Assembly (NCBI GenBank): GCA_008729055.1
Contig: SDUX01000005.1
Coordinates: 1-64,000, forward strand
Direction of reading: 5' to 3'
Length of the DNA stretch: 64,000 nucleotides
Source: Pyropia haitanensis
Lineage: Eukaryota > Rhodophyta > Bangiophyceae > Bangiales > Bangiaceae
Positions 21,290 through 32,676 of this stretch are shown in pieces. The stretch's first letter is position 1; every line of letters begins with the position of its first letter. The notes beneath the pieces were generated by a model. It made no database searches and was not told where the DNA came from. It was given only the letters and a program-made list of their open reading frames with translations. The position numbers and the translations under genes are program-made.

Positions 21290-21990
21290 AGACCTTCAAG
21301 CGCACATGCAAGGGATGAGGTCCAACAGCGTCGCCATCGCAGAGTGGCACAGCGACAAGCGGCTAGCGTGCCCCCCGAAGACGTACCGATAGAAGTACGT
21401 GCACAAGTTCTTCATATACCCATCAATTGAGGCCAGATCGGCAAGAGTCCATGGAGTTAGTCTGAAGATCAGCCAGAAAGCCTAGCACAAAAACATATGC
21501 ATCTTGTACAATTCGTCGAGTATCCGCCCGTCATGTGCTGCCTCGCCAACGCTGAGAATGATGTTCATTATTACCTTTTCAATTCCCTGCTGCAAGCAGC
21601 AGGAAGCGCGCTCGACGTCGACTCTCACGCTCAGGAGCGCGAAAGACAGGAGAAAATGCAGTGTCCTGAGAAGCGACGTTCTGCTGCGTTAAAGCAGGAA
21701 GTCCGCCATGACAGCTCTGGACATTTTGTGCTCGTGAAAGTACACGTAGGCGCAAAAGTTGTCGATGTTGGCCACGAAGTCTTCGTGAGAAATTACGACG
21801 CCACTTTTCAGGCCTGGCAGTTGACCGGCAAAGCTGGCCTTATCTGGCTTGTGCTCGACATGTGGAGGAGCAACACTAGCATCAAACTCATCAGCAGCAG
21901 CAGCCCGGCTGTTGGATGCAGGAGTTGTAGCATTCTGCGACCGCCTCGGCCGTCCACGGCGTTGCGACAGACGTCAATGATAGTACCACG
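21290..21990 (-). pseudogene. Tnp2/Plavaka-type transposase relic
   Basis: The - strand carries ILDELYKMHMFLC, then LADLASIDGYMKNLCTYFYR and GGHASRLSLCHSAMATLLDL. These align well with the part of the transposase at 52.0-52.3 kb that reads VSPALYDMLMHLVRASRIL, SEVEAADASFKSFCREYYTH and GGVEARLPLCRSTVAAVLDI. Order, spacing and direction agree. Stops break the frame several times, so it is an old dead copy of the same family. This family (DDE transposases related to CACTA Tnp2) moves DNA by cut and paste. Confidence 0.5.
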
Positions 21991-22155
21991 TTCTTTTAGG
22001 GACAAACGAGACGCCGTCAGGAACTCCCTTCAATGTGATCGAAAAGATAAGCACCAGGTCCCCCCTCCCGCGCCGCTTTGACAGGATGCAGGAGGTGAGC
22101 ACCAGGTCCAACCCCCCCCCCTTCCCACAACGGACATCAGCGGTTGATCAACAGA

Positions 22156-23049
22156 TGTGAGGATTATTTCCTCTAAATATTCACTACAAGGGATAAGGAC
22201 GAAGGCCTCCCCTCCCCGGCCCTTTCCGACCAACTCCCCGGGACACATCAACTACCCTGTACTGAGGAAGACGCTGCAGTGTCCCCCCGAGATTCTACAG
22301 GTAGCAGACGGTCGGCACAGCAGCCACGAATCGGCTTACCGTTGCTACCCGTCCCTACACGTCGCTACCCGTGGCTACCTGTGGCGTCCCGTGGCTACCC
22401 ATGGCTACCTGCCAACGGGCACTCTTTTTAGCGGATTACCTGGTCAAAGGACGAGCCACATATCGGACGCGTCGGCACGCTGCAATACTCCCCCCTCAAG
22501 CCCTTGGGAACGACCATACTTGCTAACGGTTGGGAGGTATTCGACCCGCCTACTGGTGTCTGACCAACACGCCGCGGCGGCAGCTCCCGCCGACCCGCGA
22601 GTAGGGCCAACCGCGCGACGCTTTGAGCGCCGCTCGCCGCCGCCGCCACCGTCTCGGGCTGTTCAGTGGAGCGGATTGGGGCGCACACGGCCACCGTGAC
22701 TTCGTTCTGAGAGCCTATGGATTGTTTTAAGCCATCTGGCGCCGTTTATCGGCACGACGGTCAATCAAATACTTTGGGACACCCTGCGTGCCTCCTCGCG
22801 AGTATGTAATGCATGACCGTGGGCGCCGCCGGGGGACATCTTGGGGACAACCGCAGAGCAGGACAACAGGCACCTGCTCTACGCTCGACCCCCTCGATCA
22901 CCACCGACGTCACGCCATCCTCATTTCCACCGTGACCACCAGCACCATATTTGTCACCTTCCCCCCGCCCTGCAGCCCCTTTGGCTTGCGCGGGCGGCTT
23001 ACGTAATCACTAGTAATTTGCGCGCTGCCAAGGTGTGGGTGGTGTAATG
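22156..23049 (+). mobile_element. diverged solo LTR of the 41-48 kb gypsy family
   Basis: The sequence runs parallel, end to end, with the LTRs at 40832-41694 and 47876-48738 but in the opposite direction. Both begin TGT(A/G)AGGAT. They share ACGAGCCACAT, GACGCGTC, CTCGACCCCCTCGA and CACCGACGTCACGCC, and both finish near GTGTGGGTGGTG. No gag or pol follows, so it is a solo LTR or the remnant of a deleted copy. It is much more diverged than the other two copies are from each other. Confidence 0.75.
22340..22420 (+). repeat. GTGGCTACC short tandem repeat inside solo LTR
   Basis: About six 11-13 base units (GTGGCTACCC/ATGGCTACC/GTCGCTACCC) occupy the position where the intact LTRs have a single CGTCACTACCCTG. 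The expansion happened after the LTR inserted. Confidence 0.75.
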
Positions 23050-23714
23050 TTTGCGGCCTCCGTTCGTGGCCCGACGACGCCTACGTTGCGGCGGCCCCGG
23101 CTTGCCTGGCGCAGCCCTCGCGGGCCGCGTGGCTTGATGGGGCGTGGGGGCTGGTGGCGGACGCGTTCCGGGTAGCGGTTGTGACGTCCCCTCCATCTGG
23201 TTGATCTTGCTGGCCTACCACTTACGGTTTCTCTGTATTTGATTTTTTGTGGATTTTTCCTTGCTTGATTTCGTGCTTTCCGTCCGTTTTTTCCCATTGG
23301 GTTTTTGGGCGGATCGCATCTGTGTGAGGGACTCTCGCTTGCGTTCTGAGTGGAGGGATTTTAGCGTGGGGTGATCTGCCCCGGCGGGGCAGGTGAACGC
23401 TGGTACTTGGCCCGCTGGAGGCGGCCCTGAGAGGGGGCTCCCTGGTGGCTCCTGGGGACGTTGTGTGGAGAGCTCTTTGAAGCTTGGCCCGAGGGCCACG
23501 CGAGATCATGCTTGTAACACAACGTTGCTTTCAGATCTCCTTCCCCTGGGGATTCAGCCTTTTACCCTAACCTCGGCCTGTGAAATTAGCAACTGTGTGT
23601 CGGACTTTCTGGCCCGTTTCTTCTGGTAGGCCTGTTTGGCCTGGCGGTGGCGCCGAAAGCTGACGGGGGCCGCAGGACGGCTGATAACGATGAAGGTGGT
23701 GCCTCACCAAAGAT
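23050..23714. other. spacer after solo LTR, no gene seen
   Basis: No frame with gag or pol similarity follows the solo LTR. T-rich stretches occur near 23230-23310. I see no recognisable feature. Confidence 0.4.
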
Positions 23715-24090
23715 CCTCTTCCCCCCCCCCAAAGGGCTGCAGCGGGTGAGTACATGGTCTTCCCTTCCCCCCCCCCCCGGCACACAGGCAATTGCGGATG
23801 AGCAGCAGCCCCCCCCCCCTCCCCATTCAGCACCTTGCAACAGGGGAGCAACAGGTTCCCGGCCCCACCCCCCCCTCCAACGTACGTCAGGAATCAACAA
23901 ACTAGTTCCCCCCTTTCCCCACCAGCTGGATGCAGGCGATGAGCTCCAGGTCCCCCGTCCCCCCCCCCCAACAGGTCGCAGCAGATGAGTACGCGGTCAA
24001 CCAACAAGTTTCCCCCCTTTCCTCCCCCAACAGGCTGCAGGAACTGAGCAATGTGGTATACAATCGATCTCAACCGGGACCAGAAACACC
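23715..24090. repeat. C-run minisatellite with splice-site-like units
   Basis: About seven degenerate units of 45-60 bp. Each has a C-run, then AACAGG or a similar AG, then (C/T)(T/C)GCAGCAGATGAG, several followed by TAC or GTAC. Examples start near 23719, 23768, 23810, 23910, 23950 and 24010. Confidence 0.65.
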
Positions 24091-25215
24091 CTCCTGGGAA
24101 AGGGGGAGGTGAATGGGAAGAGGGAAGTACGAGTTGGGCGTTACCTGTTGCCTCACGCGCCTGGCGGCAGGGTCTCCAGAGGTGCACGGTCGTGCACACG
24201 GGGAAGAGGGTCGCAAACGCGCAGTCGGTTTTCCCGGGGACGCGGGCCACGGGCGCCCTGCTGTCTTATCTAAAAGCAAGAGGAGGGCGTACCGGCGTTT
24301 GGCCCGGTAGCCCCTCTATTGAAGCCGTCAGGAGATATTGGGGGGGAGACCGAGTCTAACCTCGTTGATCTCCCCCAATATCTCCCCTACAGCTACTTCT
24401 AATAATTTGCCTCCAAGATATCCCTCACAAATACAAAAAAGCAATCCCTCATGATTCGATCACGGGACGGGCGCGAGACCGGACCCGGCCCTCCGCTTTG
24501 GACCCGCTTCGTCCTGCGACCGACAGCCCGCGCCCGCCACCCTCCCGTACGGGTGTGCTCATACCTCCATCTGGGACTCCCGATCGTTGGACGCGATCGT
24601 CGAGACCAGGAGTACCAGATACGGTCGTGTACAAATACGAGTGAGACGGTCGGAACAAAAAGCACGTACGAGTAAGCAGGCCGGATAAAGAAGATCACAG
24701 CGCGCTCTGCACAGAATTCAATCGCCACTGGGGCGGTGTGAAATTGCCGCGCAAACGTGTCGTCCGACGGGCCAGTATGGATGTGGCGCACAAACCTGCG
24801 GTAGACCGTGACGGGAGCAGCGCAGGCAGCCGCCAAAGAAATGGGCGGTGTATTAGCATTCAGTCATACTTAATGTCCTCACGACGTGGACTCATCGCCA
24901 GCCCCCACGACTGTTCCGATACCCCTCTCCGTGCCGTCCCTTTCTTCCACCCTGCGCCCGGCCCCCCTGGCCTCCTCCCAAGACTTCCCTTTGGTGCGCC
25001 TGCGTCCCACGTCTGGCCTTCCCGGTCCTCCGCCCCCGCATGTCCCCATCCATGACGCCCCTCGTCGCCGGTTTTTTGTCCTCGTCTTCCCCACGTTGCC
25101 GTTTCCTACTCACATTCACCGCCGGTCGGCGTCTGTTGCACACTTTCCGCACCGCCGCGCACTCCTCCCCGCGCTACCAATTCCCCTTCACGTTCGCCCG
25201 CGGCGGGCGTGCACC
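24091..25215. other. spacer upstream of two-exon gene, holds one hairpin
   Basis: Besides the hairpin at 24331-24385 I see only pyrimidine-rich sequence from 24890 to 25200, which could be the 5' leader of the next gene. No other gene recognised. Confidence 0.4.
24331..24385. repeat. long perfect hairpin GGAGATATTGGGGG
   Basis: GGAGATATTGGGGG at 24331-24344 pairs with CCCCCAATATCTCC at 24372-24385. GGAGA/TCTCC extends the stem, apart from one or two extra G. The loop is about 18 bases. It may be a foldback element remnant or an RNA structure. Confidence 0.8.
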
Positions 25216-27808
25216 ATGGCGATGCCGCCGGCGCAGGCGTTTTCCCTCTTGTGCCGCACTGTGGCGGACATCACTGCCAAGAACACGACCAACGGCCACA
25301 ACATGCCCCTGCTGCTGTTGTTCCGCATCATTATGAGCCAGCGCAACTTGCTGTTTCCCCACACGGCGTCGGAGACACGGGCCCTGGCCAGCTATATGAC
25401 TTCCAGCTTCCAGTCACCCAAGCTGGACGAAGCGGTTAAGATCTTGGCCGACGCGTTCCGCGTACCGGCGAGTAGCCTGGACGTTACCGCTTGTGTCAAG
25501 GTACGTCTGTGGCATGAATTGCGGGCGCCATTTGTGGTTGGTGTGGCCTTGTAATCAGGGATGGGGGAGGGGTGCGTTGCCCGCCGTCGGAGACGATATC
25601 GAAGACACGTTCTAACTGTCCGCTGCGACTGTCCTGCTCACGTTTGTGATTTTCGTTCCCGTTCTTTCTTTCATGGTCTCTTTACCTGCCTAGTCGCGGA
25701 AGCACGTGCTCAACCAACCGGCTGATCTTCATGTGGACCAGGTCAAGGCAATGCTCAACCCAGAGGCGCGCCAGTGGACGTGGGCAACGCGTAACATGCG
25801 ACTGCGCGAGTCTCTCGTGTTCGGCAGTCCGCGCGCCGACGCCGCGTGTCCGCGAGGCTTCATGGTGGAGGACATCAACTGCATTCGCGAGGCGGTGGAG
25901 AAAGCCAACGAGATGCCAAGCGGTTGCACGCGCGTATTGGGCAACATTCCGGGGTCTCCAGACGGACAGACTACGGTCGTGAGGTTGGAGTGGTCGTGGA
26001 AGGACATCCATGAACCGGACGAGGACTTTGACATGGTCCTGCAAGTGTTGCGGTCGCGGTTTTTGGCAGGGCAGACCGAGCTCGTCGCGGTGGACGGTGC
26101 CGAAGCGAGCGTCGCTGCGGATCGAGCTGGTGCGCCTGTCGCGGGAGCGGGCCGTCCCCCTGTTGCGTCAGCCGGGACGCGGCGTGGAGTGAAGCGCACA
26201 GCGGATGAGGACCCGGTCGTCCCAGTGACCCCGACGGTACGTCGTCTACGTCATCCAAAGGCCGCTGCGCGGTTTGAGAAGACCGTCGCGGCGGCGGCAG
26301 CCATGCTCGTCGACGAGGAGCGTCGTGTGTCTGTCGTGCGGGCGCCTTACGTGGTGGGCGAAGTGAAAGCGATCTCGGCATGGCCGCATGGTGGCATCGT
26401 GGTCTTTGCCCAGTTCCCGTTCCTGCTGGACCCCTCCTTCAACGAGCAGGGTAAGATGGTGTCTTTGTGTCGCAAGTTGCTGGCATTTGATGTCGGTGGT
26501 TCGTACGAGGTCATGTTCGGTCCTAAGAGCTTAGCCCGCTCCACATCGGTGGTGGGGGGCGCCAATGGCACGGAGCCGTTGCTGGCCGCTTCAGGTGTGG
26601 CGCCGACGGCGGTGCAAGCTGGGGCGACTGCAGGTGTTGAGGGTGCCGCGAGTGATGCAGATGCTGCGCCCAGTGCTACGGGCCCAGTGGGTGCAACGGG
26701 CGCTGCGGGTGCTGAAAGCTCTGTGGGCACTGCGGGCGTCGTGGAATCCGTGGGTCCTACGGGCGCTGCGGGTGCTGCTAGTCCTGTGGCCGCTGGGGGT
26801 GCTGGGGGTGCTGGGGGTGCTGTGTGTGCTGTGGGTCCTACGGGTGCGTCGCGGGCGTCGCGAGTGGGGCGGACGCCGCGGGCACCTCGGGGGGTGCGCG
26901 CGGGTCGCGCGGGTCGCGCAACAAAAGCGTGTGCAAAGGCCTCTACACGCGCGTTCGGCGGCGTCGTCGCTGAGAAGGCTTCGAGTGGGCCGGGTGCGGC
27001 TCGCGCTGTCGTCGCTCCCGGCATCTCGGTTGTGGCGGGCGCTGCAGGCACGTCGGGTGCGGCCGGCGCTGCAGTTGTCGCAAGCAGCTCGGGTGCGGCT
27101 GACTCTGCGGTTGCCGCAGGCAGCTCGGGTGCGGCGGGCGCTGCCGGCGCTGTGGGCGGGTCGGGTGTGTCGCGCGCTGCCGTTGCTGAGGGCAGCTCTG
27201 GTGCGGTTGGTGCTGCGGGCGGGTCGAGTGCGGCTGCAGCTGCTATCGCACCTGGCGGTGCGGGCGGGTCGGACGCGGCTGGTCCGTCGGGGACCGCTGG
27301 TGTTCCGAACGCGATCGGTGCTTTTGGGACTTTTGGCGTGCTTGGGGCGGCGGGTACGGCAGGTGCGGAGGTTGCAACTGGTGCGGGAGGTAGGGAGACG
27401 GGAAGCAACCGTGGCGCCAAGTTTAATGGAGGTATGGGGGGGATGGTGGTGCCCCCTGGTGCTTCGCCGACTGCCCCGCAAGTGCCGATGGAGTACACGC
27501 CGCTGGGTGTTGACCTGCAGCGGCACTTCGAGCGCGTCATCCGGAACGGTCACGTGGCAGGCGGACCTGCTGAGGGCGAGCTTGTCGGGTGGTCCATCGT
27601 TGCGCAGTCTGTGCCTACGGACTTCTCCATTCGCTGTGTGTTTTCAAGCACCATGGAACTGGGTCGGTCGCAGAACGTGCCGTGTGGGTCGCATCGTTCG
27701 AACAACTTTGTCACCGCCGCGTACCCGGCGAGGGACCCGATGGAGATGGACTTTGAGGAGCTCAACTCAGCGCACGAGTCTGTTGCTAGAGTGCGTGTCT
27801 GCCAATGA
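25216..27808 (+). CDS. two-exon Gly/Ala-rich hypothetical protein (about 799 aa)
   Basis: The start is the ATG at 25216 in CACCATGG, a good eukaryotic context. Exon 1 is 25216-25500. The intron is 25501-25693, with donor AAG/GTACGT and a pyrimidine-rich acceptor CTGCCTAG. Exon 2 is 25694-27808, in phase, ending with TGA. Residues 1-230 form a compact region (FRIIMSQRNLLFPHTASETR, RLEWSWKDIHEPDEDFDMVL). A basic nuclear-signal-like stretch (GVKRTADED) follows, then another compact part with VVFAQFPFLLDPSFNEQ. From 26600 to 27400 the protein is Gly/Ala/Ser-rich, with runs of G-x-y triplets. The last 110 residues are again compact (FSIRCVFSSTMELGRSQNVP). No family recognised. The splice sites and intact frame make this the best host-gene candidate in the window. 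Confidence 0.75.
26600..27400 (+). repeat. Gly-Ala triplet repeat coding region
   Basis: DNA of the type GGTGCTGCGGGC repeats in 9-base and 27-base steps. Near 26680-26860 the protein reads G-x-y triplets (GATGAAGAE, GPTGAAGAA, GAGGAGGAV) with breaks, like a short imperfect collagen helix. After 27040 the unit becomes SSGAAGAAG-like. Confidence 0.7.
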
Positions 27809-27815
27809 GATGGTC

Positions 27816-27865
27816 GGGCGGGGGGGGGGGGGGGGGGGGGGGGGCCCGGGGGGGGGGGGGGGGCA
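27816..27865. repeat. poly-G tract with CCC interruption
   Basis: A G-run of about 25, then CCC, then a G-run of about 17, immediately after the stop codon at 27808. It can form G-quadruplexes, and its length is likely to be uncertain in the assembly. Confidence 0.95.
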
Positions 27866-27879
27866 CGTGGCCATGCTTC

Positions 27880-28012
27880 GCGAGGTTGTGTTTGTATCTT
27901 GCCTTGTTGGCCGCGAGGAGGGCGTGTGGTTTGTAAGGGCAGCTGTGTTTTTTGTTTGCATCCTGCCTAGTTGGCCGCGAGCAGGGCGTGTGGCTTTTGA
28001 GGTCAGCTGTTA
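27880..28012. repeat. 65-bp tandem duplication
   Basis: Two copies of TTG(T/C)ATC(T/C)TGCCT...TTGGCCGCGAG(G/C)AGGGCGTGTGG...CAGCTG lie side by side downstream of the Gly/Ala gene. They may be duplicated 3' UTR. Confidence 0.8.
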
Positions 28013-30883
28013 ATAGTTTGACAGCAACCACATGACGGGCGGGCAAACGCGAACTGCAAGACACGTGCGACACCCTGCCCGCGGTTATTATACAGCAACT
28101 GGGCCCTGCCGCCCCCCCGCCATCCGTGGGGGCGTGGGGGCTGTGGGCGCGGCGCCGTCGTGGCGGCTGCCGCCACCCTTTTCCTGACCAGGCCCGACGG
28201 CTGGGACATGCCTAGCCGGCGGCTGCATGGCCGGTGGCGCTGCCATTCTCCCGTGAGGCGCCATCGTGCGTGACGCCAGCAACTCTGTGGGCGCTCACTA
28301 CATTTCTGTTAGCCGGGCGCGTCCATGCGCAAGCCGCGACGACCCGCCACATGCCTTCTCGGCGGGGCGCGCGCTTCTGCCACCTCCCGCGGCTGCGTGG
28401 GCCACAGCCCACGGCCAGAAGCCGCCGTCGTCCCTACGCTTCCCTCCTCCCGCCCTCTTTCTTTCGCGCGGCACCCCCACTACACAGCCGCTCCCCAGCT
28501 CCGGGTCACCCCCCCCCCCCCCCCCCCCCCCCAGGCCCCCCGCCCTACCAGCTCGGCCATGTCAAACCCCCCCCTTCCCCCTCGCCTTGGTCCACTACAG
28601 CAGCACAGTGTGGCCGACCGCCAGGATGACCTTCGCCCCGACAGGGGCGAGAAGCCGCAGCGTTCAACTTCACATCGGTGGCGGTTGCCGCCATCTTGCA
28701 AACGCACCCGCCCCCCCTCGCCGCACTCATCCGCACGCACATCACGTTCACCCCCATGTCATTGTCAGCTGGTACCGGCGACAGGCGTGTCCATCCCCGT
28801 GGCCTTGACCGGGTACCGTGTGTACGGCCTGGGTGCACCAAAGGAGTCTTTGAACATTGGTAGTTGATGTGTGGATGGGTGTATAGCCCCGCGTCATGGT
28901 CGTCTCCAGTGCCGCCAAACACCACAGTCGCCTCGGCTGTCGCGGGTCATCCACATGAGTTGGACTCCCGGCCATTTGGTTGCAATGCCAGCCGCGATGG
29001 GAGTCGTGAGGCGTCTAGGTGCACGCGGCGAGGCCCCCGTCGGCATGTGGGTCGTAGAGCGCCAATGGTGGGGCGTAGGCGGTGGACGCGGCCAAGGGGG
29101 TGGCTGTGGGTAGGTGGTCTAAGACAGTGGCGTCGTGTGGGGGTGGTCTGTGTGTCCATCGAGGTTCGTCGCTGTCTCGTCAAGCCAGTTCCTTGTTCGG
29201 ATGTGTGCCGCGGCGCAACAAGAGTGTGGAGCATTGTTCGGCAGAGCAACCAAAATGCTGTACGATGGGAACGAGCGACACACTTAATGTGTGGAGTGTT
29301 GCACTGGCAAACACTTCCGCGTAGAATTCGCGTCGCGCCATGTTATCCAAACATGGATCTGCATTTTTTCGCTGCACTCGGATGCCGGAAACGTGCACCG
29401 CCGCGATTTCGACCTTCGTCGGGCGAGGCGCCGAGAGGGCCAAATGTCGGCCCAAACACGCTTTTGCACGTGCATGCATCGGCAATCGGCGAAAATAAGG
29501 TACAGGGTGATAGATCCATTGCGCAGCCAGCCCAGCCGCAGTTGTGGGCGACCACTGCAGGCAAGTGGCCCCCACGGGATCACCTGACCCCGTGGAACCG
29601 CGGTGGCCCCCCATAGCTGCGGACGTATTTGGGGAGAAAGTACCACTGACGAGATCTACAGGTTAGACCCCCTCGGGAAATGTCCGACCTGCTCGGCAAC
29701 GCAAAGGAAAATCCAAGATTGACCGGCACGAAAGCATCACAGCACCTCAAGAAAGCCGTCAAAATATCCGATAGGAGCTCTCGTCGTCCAGTTCGAATTC
29801 AATACATATCGATAGCGGATGTAAGATAGTGCGCTGCTGTGAGTGGTCAAGAGCTCTGATTCAATAGTGGCCAAGACCTATCCACCGTTCTTCCGCGCCA
29901 ATGCGAATCCAATCGACATCGCGATAGGTGGACGACTCGTGGCCACGATCCATGGAGAACTTGAGAGCGATCATTAGCCACGTCTCTCGGGCTCGAGTGG
30001 ATATGAGGTCCTCTCGCGTAGGGCTGAAGAACTGGCGGCCGCAAGTTGTTTTTTTCTCTACCTATCCGTCCCACACCATACCGCCCCCCGCACCCCCCTG
30101 ATCACATATACACCCCACCCCGTCCGATGGGTTGACGGGGGAAGCGGCATGGTGCGACTACCACAGTCCTCTCACCCACTCGTCGCAACGCACGTTGCCC
30201 TCGTCACACAAAATCAATGCACACAATAACAACGGCGCTGTGAAGCAGATTACCAAACCATACCATGCGTGTGTCATGCACTTATCGCCCCCGAGAAGGG
30301 CAGACACGACCAGGTACAACCAGCATGCCACGGACGAGAAGCAACAGCAACCGGAACACCCCAACAACACAAACAGGCCATGTGTCAGTGTTCATCCAAT
30401 GTCAGGACGTCCACACCCACCGTGCGCCCCACCGCAACCCGCCTGCCGCAACTGCACGGACCCCAAAGCACTGACAGCGTCACACGAGTCACCAAAGTGA
30501 CGCTCTCTCCCCCGTGCTATTGCACAATGTCCTCTCCCTTCAAGTCACGCACGTGCATACAATGCAACAGTCAAAGGAAGGGCTCGTACGTCGTACGCTC
30601 GTCCAGGCGTGGCGGGCGTGCAAGGGAAGCGGGGTGACTAACACGGCACAGAGATAGGACCCGGGGGCGGGCGGGGCGCAGAGAGGGAGCGACGACTGCC
30701 CGACTGGAGGGACGCGCGCCGCCTGGGTCGGCATGTGGGCTGCACTCCGGGCCCAAAGAGCGCGCGCACCGCAGCCCGGTCCAACGGGAAGTCTCCCGCG
30801 CGACGGCTCGACGTGCTGACAATTCTAATTGTGCATCCGACTGTGAACTGTACGGATTTGTCGCGCCACCCAGGCTACTTTAT
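28013..30883. other. long stretch without a recognised gene
   Basis: Holds a C-run at 28508-28533 and a weak + strand frame at 28630-28863 (normal composition, ends TAG, no domain). From 28870 to 30880 the composition is even, and frames up to 250 residues exist without domain or codon pattern. ACACAA-rich sequence at 30130-30480 looks like spacer. Confidence 0.4.
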
Positions 30884-31258
30884 TCAGTCAACTTCTCCAG
30901 CGAAAGCAATCGTCGTGCAGGTTTCCTGCGCGCACATGGCTTCCACTGCTGGCACTTTTCGTGCCGGCTCGGCAGCGCCGTCGCCCTCCTCGACTGCCAT
31001 TCGTAGGTTGCTACAGCGGGCCTGTACAATCTCTGTGACGGCTACGTCGCTGATAACTTCGTGGCGGACTGCCTCGATGGCGAGCGTGTGGCCGGCGCTC
31101 CCGCGTCCGTGTCCATGGCTCGTCGGCACTCCCGAACATGTACCGGTCCGATAGGTAGCAGCGGCCACCATCGACGGGTGTTTTGCACTGTTCTTTGTTT
31201 CAAGAACTGCCGCCGCGGCCTCTGGCAGTCGGTTTAGTCTCGTCAACCTGCTGGCCAC
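30884..31258 (-). CDS. hypothetical - strand ORF of 124 aa
   Basis: The frame has normal composition (HTLAIEAVRHEVISDVAVTE, LRMAVEEGDGAAEPARKVPA) and two cysteines near the end. It lies 3' of the SET-like gene on the same strand and may be its downstream neighbour or part of the same transposon cargo. No family recognised. Confidence 0.25.
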   Translation of the reverse strand: MASRLTRLNRLPEAAAAVLETKNSAKHPSMVAAATYRTGTCSGVPTSHGHGRGSAGHTLAIEAVRHEVISDVAVTEIVQARCSNLRMAVEEGDGAAEPARKVPAVEAMCAQETCTTIAFAGEVD

Positions 31259-31726
31259 TGGCGACGTCCTTGTTGGGCGCCTTTACCAACTGTTCGCCTG
31301 TTGGGTGACGACGTCAAAGGCTGCTGAGACGTCGAGAAAGCCCTCGTGCCAGTGGACCTCGCCTGCAGGACCTCTGCGGGTGCGTACTACGTTGAAATGC
31401 TGTGTGTTGAGGGTCAGGGATTGGCAGGAGAGGGTGTCGTAACAAAACGGAACTCTTGATGACCTATTTGCCGGGTGTACCGCTCCGTCCTGGCCAGGGA
31501 GTAAGCGCGCTCTTCCGTGGGCCCCCACGTTGTTTTGTGTACCGCACTGTGGTACCAGCTCACGCCGAATAGGATCACACACAGAGGACAGGTACGAACA
31601 AAAGCAGAACTTCTCCACGACACAGTATCTAACCGAAGTTGAACGCGTACTCCAGGAAGTACACACTGCACAAACAAGAGACGGCGTCCGCTTCATAGCA
31701 GTCCACAACCAGCACGTGGCGGGTTG
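31259..31726 (-). other. possible coding fragments, no clean gene
   Basis: A - strand frame at 31414-31677 contains KTTWGPTEERAYSLARTERY, which looks protein-like but has no recognisable domain. Confidence 0.2.
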
Positions 31727-32544
31727 TCACATGCCACCGTACGACGTGCCATAGGGAAGAAACAACTCCTCGCCTTGACGAATGCGCCTCGTCATCACAA
31801 GGACGACAACATCAGCCCGTACCAGCTCGTCAAAGGTGGTCACAGGAAACTTGTTATGAGTGAGGCGAACGTTCTTCTTACGCCTGGCTGCGGCCGCAGT
31901 TGTACCTCCTGAGCCACGCGTTCTGTTGCGCCGTGCGTCTTTGACCTTTCCAGCGGCGCAGACAGAGGATGGCACAACACACACAGGGCAATTCGACGAC
32001 CGGCCGCACGGGCAAAACTCATAGCAGCGCTTGGTCGCCACGCCCGGGTGCGCCCGGAAGGATTGCCCCGGCCGCCACTCAGTCACGTCCCAGAACTCAC
32101 GGCTCGTGCATATCTCAGTCGTGTTGTTGAGCCAGAACTTGGCCGTGGTGAATGCCACGCCAGAGCCGTACAACTTGTTCTGGTGCTCCTCCACATGCGA
32201 AGTAGCGGCGGCATACATGCCCTCATAAAGAAGAGGACCCAAGAAGGGAAAAATGCGCTCGCCCTTGGCAAAGTCTCGCAGGGCAAACACCCCAAGACCT
32301 GCTCTGGAATGGTAGATGCGCGGATCTCGACGTCATCGCCTGCTGCGTCGGCGGCGAGCATGGCGTCAGTGCTGGCGTGCTCAAAAAAAGCCGTCGCAGA
32401 CGAGGGCCAGTTGCCCAACAAAACGTGGTGTAGCTCAGTGTGGACGCCGGCAGCCGACGCGCCGTTCAGCTTCAACAGCGCGTCCATTACGTTGTACGAC
32501 ACGCACGTGTGCGCAGGCTGGGAAGAATGCTGCTTCCACAACAT
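31727..32544 (-). pseudogene. SET-domain-like protein, one frameshift
   Basis: The frame opens at ATG 32544 (MLWKQHSSQPAHTC), runs to about 32290 and continues one base out of phase from a C-run at 32290-32293. After the shift FALRDFAKGERIFPFLGPLL fits the start of a SET domain (G.FA..dI..GE.I....G), and VLVMTRRIRQGEELFLPYG near the end fits its last motif (A.rdI..GEEL...YG). SET domains transfer methyl groups from S-adenosylmethionine to protein lysine. The usual NHS..PN cofactor motif is not obvious; a cysteine-rich insert (CYEFCPCGRSSNCPVC) stands in that region. The single missing base in a homopolymer could be a sequencing error. Confidence 0.5.
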
Positions 32545-32676
32545 CTCCGGCTGAGACGTGCTCGGCGGGATGTCCGGCGGCAGACCTTGTGACGCAGAAC
32601 AAAAGAGCGTAAGCGGAAGGGGACACACAATCAGGAACGCGGAAAGGGTACAGCGGCGTCTACCACCAGAGAAGCG

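Noticed and set aside
26600..27400. True collagen triple-helix domain
   Set aside because: G-x-y phase is kept only for short runs, hydroxyproline-type Pro positions are rare and long stretches are GAAGAAG or SSGAAG.
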